A stretch of 20,699 bases of DNA from a virus, in the IMG/VR virus record IMGVR_UViG_3300021961_000781, positions 1 through 20,699 of that record; one strand, given 5' to 3'. The notes under the pieces are model-generated. The model saw only the letters and a program-made list of their open reading frames with translations, was not told the origin of the DNA and searched no databases. Below are positions 10,001-16,449 of the stretch, piece by piece. The translations under genes and the position numbers were made by a program. The stretch's first letter is position 1. The number at the start of each line of letters is the position of its first letter.

Positions 10001-12145
10001 GGCGGCGGTGGCGGTGGTAATGGTGTGCCTGGTGGTGCTAATACACAAGTACAGTTTAATGATGCCGGCGAGTTTAATGGAGCCGCAGGTTTTACATTTA
10101 ATAAAATTTCTAACTTATTATCCGTTAATAGCCTAGCGATAACAAATAACATCAGTGCTAATACAGCAAATATTTTAGGGAATTTGTCTGCTAACATTAT
10201 TACAGCAAATTATTTTGTTGGTGATGGCTCTAACTTAACAAATGTAACAGCACAGTTTGCTAACATTGCTAACACAGCCAATAATGTAAGTGGTGCAAAT
10301 GTAATAGGAGAAGTTGCATTCGCTAATGTAGCAAATAATGTAGCAGGCGCTAATGTTAGCGGCCAAGTACAATTTGCTAACATAGCAAATAATGTAGCAG
10401 GCGCTAATGTAAGTGGTCAGGTTGCATTCGCCAATGTAGCAAACAATGTGGCGGCTGCAAATGTTATCGGTATAGTGGCAAACGCAAATTTTGCAAGTTT
10501 TGCAGCAAATGCAAACTATGCTGCTTATGCTGCAAATGTTGAATTTGCAACCAATGCAGGAACAGTTACAAGTAATAGTCAACCTAATATCACTAGCGTA
10601 GGTAATTTAACATCACTTAACGTTGTCGGGACAATACAAACGGGTAATGTTTGGGCGAATGCCGGACATGTTATCAGCAATACATTAACAGCTAATTTAA
10701 TTGCAGGTTCGTTAATAACACCTTCACAGCCTAACATCAATAATTTAGGTAATCTAACATCATTAACAGTTAGTGGATTTACAAATTTCTATGACAATGT
10801 TTATGTCAATGCGAACCTAATTGGTGCAAACGCCAATATTACTAACCTTACTACATCAAATTTAATAGGTAGTAATGCAAGTGTCAGTAACTTAAGTGTA
10901 TCAGGTAATGCAATAATATCTGGCAACTTAACTGTTAACGGTAACTTGATTTACGTTAACGTTGAAACATTAGCGGTTGAAGATCCAATCATTGAACTTC
11001 AAGTTGGACCTAACGGTAATCCTCCTGTAGCCAATAGTGGCAAAGACGTGGGTACTGCACTCAATTATTTTGATACAGATGCCCGTAAAGCATTTATGGG
11101 TTGGGATGTCAGCGGTCAAGAATTTATTATGGCTGCACGTACCGAAATTAATAACGAAGTAGTCACAGTTCTACAGTTTGGTAACTTGCACATTGGCAAC
11201 ATTATCGGCAACGGTCAAGCACTAACAGGATTAAACGCTGCTAATATTGTCGGTGTTATACCTTACGCCGAAACTTCAAATATAGCAAATACAGTTGCAG
11301 TAAACGCACAGCCAAATATCACGAGTGTTGGTATACTTACTTCACTAAATGTAAGCGGAAATATCGCTGCAGGTAATGCAAGTTTAGGGAACGCTGTCGT
11401 AGCAAATTACTTTGTAGGTAGCGGAGAATTCATTACAGGTAATGTTGGAAACGCAAATTACGCAGCATATGCCGGCAACATTACAACAGCAAATCAGCCA
11501 AATATTACAAGTTTAGGTAATTTGACCAGCCTTACAGTTGCAGGATTGTCAAATCTAGGTAGCAATTCAAATGTAAGAATCACAGGTGGCGCAACAGGTC
11601 AAGTATTAGGAACTGATGGGTCGGGCAATTTAACTTGGGTAAGTGCTTCAGGTGTGCCGGGAGGCGCAAATAGAGCAATCCAGTATAATGATGAGGGCAC
11701 ATTTGGAGGCAGCCCATTCTTGACATTCAACGATGTCACGAACACAGTTAATGTAGCCGGCAATCTTGTAGCAAATTCGTTCCAAATGGGTTCCGGATCC
11801 TATGAATTTAGTAAAGCAAATGTTTATTTTGCTACTACAAATAGCACAAGCAGTCAAGTTTTATTGAGCATACCGGCAGATGATCTTGCGGCGGTAGATT
11901 TAACAATTATTAGTGATGATAATACTATAAGAAACTTTATAAAAATTTCGGCAGTAGTGAAGGGTACCACAGTAAATTATGCTGAGTATAGCACACTGCC
12001 TGTAAACGGGTACACCGGAGACTTTTCTATAGAATATAATGCAGGAAACGTTATAGTAGAGCCTACGGTACAGTTAGTCATGACTCCTCAAAGTGCAAAT
12101 TTAATGACGCATAGGATGCAAGTGACTACTTATTATGTATATTAA
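4052..12145 (+). CDS. Giant modular fibre-type virion protein, 2697 aa (fibre 1)
   Basis: This is a very long Asn/Thr/Val/Gly/Ser-rich protein in which I see no Cys and few charged residues; it is almost wholly repeats. The N-terminus carries FNSPGGFSVG (residues 7-16), shared with the next two genes. Eight NTQ(V/I)Q(Y/F)N modules occur, seven of them preceded by an ITGGTNGYVLxTDGTGNLSW module and a Gly-rich linker. Twenty-five QPNITSVGTLTSL-type units lie between about residues 285 and 2485. Two blocks of 18-residue repeats (about 221-274 and 2069-2143) read FANVANNVAGANVSGQV. A VNVETLAVEDPIIEL...AFMGWD domain lies near 2292-2380. The last 105 or so residues look like a non-repetitive beta-rich tip similar to those of the next two genes. 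Similar repeats are known in tail fibres of marine T4-like phages, so a long trimeric beta-structured fibre is likely. A head, neck or baseplate location cannot be excluded. Confidence 0.8.
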   Translation: MSTSDPFNSPGGFSVGIPPELVINANGNIVTNVNAPSSNITANRIFANSYLYANGDPLSIGASGSNTQVQYNNNGLLGASSAFTFNSSTSLLTVSKLQVGSSANLGNVANVIILGGINGYFLQTDGAGNLTWAPAGNGGSGGNGSPGGSNTQVQYNNAGNFAGDAGFTYNQVTNLLTTGNLNTSNITANYIVTNWDVTANVVLANYLHGDGSNISNVEAATAAVANSVAGANVTGQVNFAAVANSVAGANVTGQVGFANVANNVAGANVSGQVANALVAGTVYTSTQPNITSVGNLTSLTVVGNTTLGNQVISNYFIGNLFGLANLARNVTLPAQPNITSLGTLTSLTVSGNTTLGNSTTGNYFIGNLYGVANNALIANVATFANTANVSNSAAVANYANYTNWTETANIANTANSVAGSNVVGQVANALVAGTVYTAAQPNITSLGTLTSLTVGSNITSGNVYANSGTVRANILIGTLGVISANQPNITNVGTLNSLNVAGNITSGNVNAGNLLTANFVAGTLTSSSQPNINYVGNLASLNVNSNVPGGNGNISFTGSLSGTGVGSNITITGNVNAGNFVQANLLIGNITTSSQPNITTLGNLTALTVTGLTNLGNVSNITITGGNNGYVLATDGTGNLSWIAQSNGGGNGTPGGSNTQIQYNDNGLFAGSASFTYNDNTKTLSVGGSGNFLTNVTASTFKSTVATGTAPFIVDSTTPVANLGVATAGTVRTNAQPNITSVGTLTTLVVSGNASAGNISAGNTLTANYIAGTLTTASQPNVTSLGTLTGLDINGTLTAVNITANTGVISGNGNGLTNVPGSNVTGVVANANYSAYAGNATSATSAISATTAGTVTTNAQPNINSVGTLTNLNVTGNVLAGNLNANNVVLSSNGAFFGNAAGLDKINASNITTGTLSNARLSGSYNISVTAANTASAVTTNAQPNITSVGTLTGLSVNGTLTAVNITSNTGVFTGNANGLTNIPAGNIVGTVANANYAANAGTATNATTATSATTAGTVTSNAQPNITSLGTLTHINVTGNVLAGNLNANNVVTSSNGAFYGNGVGITNINASNITSGIISSARLAGPYNITVLEANVANTVIDSYQPNITSLGTLSSLAVTGTANLGSVTNVKITGGTNGYVLQTDGTGNLSWTAQTGGNGNGTPGGATTQIQYNQDGSFAGSSKLSWNNTSNYLYVGGNATITGYVNVTVLTSNVSTGTAPFIVNSTTPVANLAVETAGTVRNAAQPNITSVGTLGNLNVAGNIVTNNFTANNTFTTNGNLVTPLNVFANNGIVKGNLLTGTLTTGAQPNITQVGTLVNLSVTGNVVAGNVNAGNLLTANFISGTLTTNAQANINYLGNIGWLNVDTAIPNSNGNITFNGSISGIGVGSNINITGNLNAANFVAAENLIGLLTTSAQPNITSLGVLTGLQVSGVANLGNVANIKITGGTNGYVLSTDGTGNLNWIAQSNGGGGNGVPGGSNTQIQFNNNGNFGGSPQLTFNDVSNQLTLVGNANITGVTTANRFTSVVATGTAPFIVNSTTPVANLAVETAATVRNGSQPNITSVGTLTSLTVNGNATVSNLTVDNNFTTTGNIITNANIYANAGTIKGNLLSGTLTTGAQPNITTVGNLISLTVIGNLSAANVSGGNLVQANFLSGTLTTNAQPNINQIGTIGYLNVDTSVANSNGNIRFNGSIIGNGAASNITITGNLNAGNYVQAALLIGSLTTSSQPNITTLGNLTSLTVLGNTDLGQVSNIKITGGTSGYVLSTDGTGNLNWIAQSNGGGNTNPGGPNNSIQFNDGGVLGGVSGFNFNKSSNTLSLAGNANITGMVNAQAFKSNVTTGSPPLIVNSTTTVANLTAETAETVRNSSQPNITSVGTLTSLQVSGNANVAGTFTAGNITTIGTIGTTGLNVTGTAILTGNTTLGNTIVSTGTKLTVSGGLNANNSGNVSLGNISNVHIFGGINGYYLQTDGAGNLTWAPGGGGGGNGVPGGANTQVQFNDAGEFNGAAGFTFNKISNLLSVNSLAITNNISANTANILGNLSANIITANYFVGDGSNLTNVTAQFANIANTANNVSGANVIGEVAFANVANNVAGANVSGQVQFANIANNVAGANVSGQVAFANVANNVAAANVIGIVANANFASFAANANYAAYAANVEFATNAGTVTSNSQPNITSVGNLTSLNVVGTIQTGNVWANAGHVISNTLTANLIAGSLITPSQPNINNLGNLTSLTVSGFTNFYDNVYVNANLIGANANITNLTTSNLIGSNASVSNLSVSGNAIISGNLTVNGNLIYVNVETLAVEDPIIELQVGPNGNPPVANSGKDVGTALNYFDTDARKAFMGWDVSGQEFIMAARTEINNEVVTVLQFGNLHIGNIIGNGQALTGLNAANIVGVIPYAETSNIANTVAVNAQPNITSVGILTSLNVSGNIAAGNASLGNAVVANYFVGSGEFITGNVGNANYAAYAGNITTANQPNITSLGNLTSLTVAGLSNLGSNSNVRITGGATGQVLGTDGSGNLTWVSASGVPGGANRAIQYNDEGTFGGSPFLTFNDVTNTVNVAGNLVANSFQMGSGSYEFSKANVYFATTNSTSSQVLLSIPADDLAAVDLTIISDDNTIRNFIKISAVVKGTTVNYAEYSTLPVNGYTGDFSIEYNAGNVIVEPTVQLVMTPQSANLMTHRMQVTTYYVY
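4712..4873 (+). repeat. Three 18-codon tandem repeats in fibre 1, N-terminal block
   Basis: Three in-frame 54-nt units begin at 4712, 4766 and 4820 and encode variants of FANVANNVAGANVSGQVA. The units are similar but not identical in DNA. The same unit recurs at 10256-10480. Confidence 0.85.
7547..9421 (+). repeat. Two tandem super-repeats of 313 and 312 codons in fibre 1
   Basis: Units 7547-8485 and 8486-9421 each begin with PGG-xxTQIQ(Y/F)N or a close match. They run through GTAPFIVNSTTPVANLAVE, four QPNI-type units and a NSNGNI(T/R)FNGSI segment, and end with GGT(N/S)GYVLSTDGTGNLNW and a Gly-rich linker. The two align over their full length with almost no gaps. The last two-thirds of the same unit is also present at about 5440-6010, and its opening part recurs at 6011 and 9422. 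The copies differ at many DNA positions, so these are not recent duplications. Confidence 0.85.
10256..10480 (+). repeat. Four tandem repeats of 18-21 codons in fibre 1, C-terminal block
   Basis: Units start at 10256 (21 codons), 10319, 10373 and 10427 (18 codons each). Each encodes FAN(V/I)ANNVAGANVSGQV or a close variant. A 26-nt stretch is identical at 10331-10356 and 10385-10410, so these units are more recently copied than the 312-codon super-repeats. Confidence 0.85.
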
Positions 12146-12153
12146 GATAAATA
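12146..12153 (+). promoter_or_regulatory. T4-type late promoter box upstream of fibre gene 2
   Basis: GATAAATA is identical to the box at 4022 and starts at the base right after the stop codon of fibre 1, 24 nt before the ATG at 12178. GGAG at 12164-12167 serves as the ribosome binding site. The repeated box at two gene starts supports a real late promoter and independent expression of fibre 2. Confidence 0.65.
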
Positions 12154-12177
12154 TAACATTAGCGGAGATTAGCAAAC

Positions 12178-15100
12178 ATGGCACTTAAACCACTCAATTC
12201 GGTCGGCGGCTTCTCAGTAGGAGAAATCCCAGCCAATGTGATACTTGCAAACGCAGACATCACAGCAAACAAAGGTTCATTCGTAGGTAACGTTGCAGTC
12301 AGCAACAGTAACCCTGCATATGGTATCTTGACAGACAATTTGTATTATGCGAACGGTGTACCTTGGGACTTGCAAGAAGCAGCAGGCTCAAACACACAAG
12401 TACAGTTCAATAATAATAACGATTTCGGAGCAAGTGCAAACTTTACGTTTGATACTGCTACAAATATATTGGCAGTAACAGGAAATATCAACGCTACAAA
12501 CGCTAATATCGGTTCAGGTAATATTGATCTATATGCTAATGGTGAAATAAACACTACAGGTTTGATCACAACAAGTGCTAATGTTGATGCCAACAATGTC
12601 AACATCACAAATGAATTAGACGCTAATACTGCTAACTTCAGTGGCAACGTTGTATTATCAGGTGCAACTGTAACAATTGATAATGATCTAGACGCTAATA
12701 CTGCTAATTTTAGTGGTAACATTACTTCACTAAATGCTAATCTTGGTAATTTAGTAACTGCTAATTATGTCAACGTAGCAGTTGATGTAAACGCAACAGG
12801 CAATGTATCTGCAAACAATGCAAACATTGGTTCAGGTAACATCGATCTTTATGCAAACGGCGAAATCTCAGCAAGCACAGCAAACTTTAGTGGTAACGTT
12901 TATGCTGCATACTTTGTTGGTAACGTCGAAGCAAACATTACAATCACTGCACCAAATACAGCAGTATTGTTCTCAAACGGCGGCCTAGTTGAAGGTAGCA
13001 ACAACTTTACATTTGATTTTGCATCAAACGTATTGACCGCTAACGGTACAGCAAATATTACTGGTAATACTAGCGTAGGCGGCATACTAACAGACAACTA
13101 TTACTATGCTAACGGTGCGCCAGTTGACTTCCAGCAACCAGCTGGTAGCAACACACAGATTCAGTTCAATGACAATGATGATTTCGGCGCAAGCGCAAAT
13201 CTAACATTTGACTTTGCAACAAATACATTGACTGTAGCAGGCAATGCTAACATCACAACTGTCAATACAAGCGATATTGTAGGTACCGGTACAGATGTCA
13301 CTATCAACGCTAACGGTTATGTATCAACATTTTACGGAGCTAATGGTCTAGTTGACTTACCAGGCGCACTAACAGCAAATGGTAATCTAACAGTAGACAA
13401 TGCTGATCTAGGTAATCTAGCAGTAGCAAACTTCATTGACATCTCATCAAATGCTCAAGTCAATAATTTGACTGTAAACTTAGAGATTGCTGGTAATACT
13501 GCAAATTTCTCAGGTAACGTTGTAGTAAACAATCTTACAACTAATCTTGAGTTAGCAGGTAATACAGCGAACTTTAGTGGTAACGCTACATTTAGCGGAG
13601 ATCAAGTTACTGTTGACAATGAATTGTCAGGTAATACAGCAAACTTTAGTGGTAACGTAACATTTAGCGGAACTCAAGTTACTGTTGACAATGAATTGTC
13701 AGGTAATACAGCAAACTTTAGTGGTAACATCACTTCACTAAATGCTGATCTAGGCAATCTAGCAGTAGCAAACTATGTAAACGTAGCACAACAAATCAAT
13801 GGTAACATTGCTAACTTCAGTGGCAATTTGACAGCACTAAATGCTGATCTTGGTAACCTCGCATTAGCAAATTATGTGAACGTTGCTAACGATCTAAACG
13901 TTATCGGTAACGTAAATGCAGGTAACTTAGTTGGCACATTCGCTAACGGTACAAGCAACGTCAAGATTTATCAAGATGCTAACGTTGAGATCAGCGTAGC
14001 AGGTAATGCTAACGTAGCAACTGTTACTGGCACAGGTTTCTTAGTAGCAGGTAATATCCAATCAACAACTGGTAATATTACTGCTAACGGCAACGTCACA
14101 GCAAATGGTTTCTTAATTGGTGCAAACGCCAGCATCACTGGTGAAGCAGATGTTGGTAGTTTGAAAACAGCAAACATCACTGCGGCATCAGGGGACATTA
14201 CAATCAACGCAGCAGGTGCAGATGGTACAATCAACCTAGCACCAACCGGCAACGGTACAGTTGATGTTGGATTGTTTAAGATCACACAATTAGCAGATCC
14301 AACTAATCCACATGATGCGGCAACTAAAGAATATGTTGACGCAATGGCAGGTGAAGGTCTTGACATTCACACACCAGTACGTGTCGAAGCAGAATCAGCA
14401 CTCAATGCGACATATGCACAAGGTGGTACAACACCAACTGTGACAGATATTGCAAACAACAAAGAAATCACATTCAGCGCAAGTCATGGACTAAGTGCTA
14501 ATGATGGTATTGTGTTCACTAACTCATTCAATGGCTTGACAGCAGGTGAAGCATATTGGGTATTCAGCGTAGTCAATGCAACTACTATCACAGTAAAAGA
14601 TGGATACTATGGTGCTGAAGTCACTACATTGACTAACGGCACTGGTCTAAGTCAAGCATCAAGAGCAAATCCTGGTGTTGGTGCAACATTGACTAACGCA
14701 GGTGCAAACGCTGCATTGTCAATTGATGGTATAGCATTATCAACAAGTGATCGTGTTCTTGTTTACACACAATCAAATGCATATGAGAACGGTGTCTATA
14801 CTGTAACAACAGTAGGTGACGGCTCAACTGCTTGGGTATTGACAAGAGCAACTGACTTTGACAAGTACATACCAGACTCACCAAACGGATTGAGCAAGGG
14901 TTCATATGTATTCGTCACGTCAGGTGTGACAGGTGCAGGTGAAAGTTATGTTATGACAGCACCAATTGGTGAAGTCATCATCGGTACTGATAACATCACA
15001 TTCACACAGTTCAGCGCAGCAGGTAGTTATACAGCAGGCAGTGGTATCAATATCACAGGTACTACTATCAGCGCAAACACTGATGGTGTCACAACTGCAA

Positions 15101-16431
15101 TCGTTTCAGGCAACATCGTTGTCAAAGATAGCGCAAATCTAACAACACCAAATATTGGTGATGCTACATTCAGCAGCTTGACTTGGAACTCACTAAGCAA
15201 CGGTAACGTCACTGCAAATAATTTGAGCATCAGCAGTATCGCTAATATCACTCTTGACCTAACAGTCGGTGGTAATATTCAAGCAAATGGTACAATCAGT
15301 GCAAATGCTAACGTAAGTGGCTTGAATCTAACAACATCAGGCAACGTACAAGCAACTGGTAACGTATTAGCAAACAATGTCAATGCAAACACATTGATCA
15401 CTGTTCCAACTGCTAACGTTTCAAATATTGTCAATGCTGGCAATGTTGATATCACTTATGAATTGTCAGGTAATACTGCAAACTTCAGTGGTAACATTGT
15501 TGTAAACAATGCAACTGTAAACTTAGAGTTGTCAGGCAATACTGCGAACTTCAGCAGTAATGTTATTGTCAATAACTTGACAACTAACCTAGAGTTAGCA
15601 GGTAACACAGCAAACTTCAGTGGTAATGTCATATTACCAAACTTGACTGTAAACTTAGAGTTAGCGGGCAATACAGCAAACTTCAGCGGTAATGTTGTAG
15701 CCGCAAACTTTGAAACAGCAGGTGAAGCAAACGTTGCTGATTTGAATGTTACTGCGAACGTAGTAAGTGATCTATTACCAAACGCAAACTTGACACTAAA
15801 TCTCGGTGATACAAGTCAGCGTTGGGCAGATGCATATGTAGGTAACGTAGATGCTTCAGGTAACGTGAATGCAGGTAACTTAGTGACAGCAGGTGAAGCA
15901 AACGTTGCTGACCTGAATGTTACTGCGAACGTAGTAAGTGATCTATTACCAAACGCAAACTTGACACTAAATCTTGGTGAGACAGGTCAGCGTTGGGCTA
16001 CTGTATATACAGGTGATCTCAATGCATCAGGTAATATTACTGCGGCAGGTAGCCTTGAAGCTAATAACTTCTCGGCTAACAATGTCACTGCTAATACATC
16101 TGTAACTGTAGGTAACACAGTAATTGAATGGGGCTCAGTAACTACTACTAGTATCTCAACAGCAACTATCGCACAAGCACCATATAGTGGAGTCACTGGA
16201 ATTGACTTCATAGTTAAGGGTGAAGATAGCACTGGTGCTAAATATAGCATGGCACATGTAACTGCTGTTACTGACGGATCTAATGTAGACTATACAACTT
16301 ATGGTACAGTATATCTAGGAGGCACTACAGGTACACTAAGCGTTTCAATAAGCGGCAGCAATGTTGAATTGCAAGTCACCCCAAGTAGCTCAAACTCAAC
16401 AGTATGGACTACTCAGTATAGATTAGTATAA
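12178..16431 (+). CDS. Large modular fibre-type virion protein, 1417 aa (fibre 2)
   Basis: The N-terminus MALKPLNSVGGFSVG matches those of fibres 1 and 3. Two clear SNTQ(V/I)QFN modules (near 80 and 325) start repeat blocks. The protein lacks the QPNI unit and instead has about twelve TANFSGN units in two clusters (about 145-555 and 1095-1180). A GTSNVKIY module lies near 591. About residues 700-950 form a domain that opens with HDAATKEYVDA (about 712-722) and contains VLTRATDFD (about 887-895). This domain is shared with fibre 4 and is a familiar phage tail-fibre element. Two LLPNANLTLNLG...RW units precede a C-terminal domain (about 1308-1417) containing VKGEDSTGAKY and VELQVTPSSSNST, a type recalled from virion proteins of T4-like cyanophages. 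I see no Cys. The role is most likely host adsorption, but the exact virion location is unknown. Confidence 0.8.
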   Translation: MALKPLNSVGGFSVGEIPANVILANADITANKGSFVGNVAVSNSNPAYGILTDNLYYANGVPWDLQEAAGSNTQVQFNNNNDFGASANFTFDTATNILAVTGNINATNANIGSGNIDLYANGEINTTGLITTSANVDANNVNITNELDANTANFSGNVVLSGATVTIDNDLDANTANFSGNITSLNANLGNLVTANYVNVAVDVNATGNVSANNANIGSGNIDLYANGEISASTANFSGNVYAAYFVGNVEANITITAPNTAVLFSNGGLVEGSNNFTFDFASNVLTANGTANITGNTSVGGILTDNYYYANGAPVDFQQPAGSNTQIQFNDNDDFGASANLTFDFATNTLTVAGNANITTVNTSDIVGTGTDVTINANGYVSTFYGANGLVDLPGALTANGNLTVDNADLGNLAVANFIDISSNAQVNNLTVNLEIAGNTANFSGNVVVNNLTTNLELAGNTANFSGNATFSGDQVTVDNELSGNTANFSGNVTFSGTQVTVDNELSGNTANFSGNITSLNADLGNLAVANYVNVAQQINGNIANFSGNLTALNADLGNLALANYVNVANDLNVIGNVNAGNLVGTFANGTSNVKIYQDANVEISVAGNANVATVTGTGFLVAGNIQSTTGNITANGNVTANGFLIGANASITGEADVGSLKTANITAASGDITINAAGADGTINLAPTGNGTVDVGLFKITQLADPTNPHDAATKEYVDAMAGEGLDIHTPVRVEAESALNATYAQGGTTPTVTDIANNKEITFSASHGLSANDGIVFTNSFNGLTAGEAYWVFSVVNATTITVKDGYYGAEVTTLTNGTGLSQASRANPGVGATLTNAGANAALSIDGIALSTSDRVLVYTQSNAYENGVYTVTTVGDGSTAWVLTRATDFDKYIPDSPNGLSKGSYVFVTSGVTGAGESYVMTAPIGEVIIGTDNITFTQFSAAGSYTAGSGINITGTTISANTDGVTTAIVSGNIVVKDSANLTTPNIGDATFSSLTWNSLSNGNVTANNLSISSIANITLDLTVGGNIQANGTISANANVSGLNLTTSGNVQATGNVLANNVNANTLITVPTANVSNIVNAGNVDITYELSGNTANFSGNIVVNNATVNLELSGNTANFSSNVIVNNLTTNLELAGNTANFSGNVILPNLTVNLELAGNTANFSGNVVAANFETAGEANVADLNVTANVVSDLLPNANLTLNLGDTSQRWADAYVGNVDASGNVNAGNLVTAGEANVADLNVTANVVSDLLPNANLTLNLGETGQRWATVYTGDLNASGNITAAGSLEANNFSANNVTANTSVTVGNTVIEWGSVTTTSISTATIAQAPYSGVTGIDFIVKGEDSTGAKYSMAHVTAVTDGSNVDYTTYGTVYLGGTTGTLSVSISGSNVELQVTPSSSNSTVWTTQYRLV
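13588..13728 (+). repeat. 72-nt tandem repeat in fibre 2
   Basis: Units at 13588-13656 and 13660-13728 are nearly identical, differing only in the codons around GAT/ACT after TTTAGCGGA. They encode TFSG(D/T)QVTVDNELSGNTANFSGN. The 24-codon period keeps the frame. A weaker third unit lies just upstream. Confidence 0.85.
15715..15998 (+). repeat. 113-nt direct repeat with 171-nt offset in fibre 2
   Basis: Positions 15715-15827 and 15886-15998 are almost the same, with only a few, mostly third-base, differences. Both encode TAGEANVADLNVTANVVSD followed by LLPNANLTLNLG and QRW. The 57-codon offset preserves the frame. Confidence 0.85.
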
Positions 16432-16449
16432 TAAACTGGAGCCGAAACA

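Noticed and set aside
10235-10582. A Cys-rich minus-strand frame that superficially resembles a small secreted protein
   Set aside because: The Cys codons are complements of the GCA and ACA codons of the 18-codon repeats in fibre 1, so it is a shadow frame.
11830-12145. Possible diversity-generating retroelement target at the fibre 1 tip
   Set aside because: No reverse transcriptase, no second template copy and no adenine-specific variation pattern is visible in the window.
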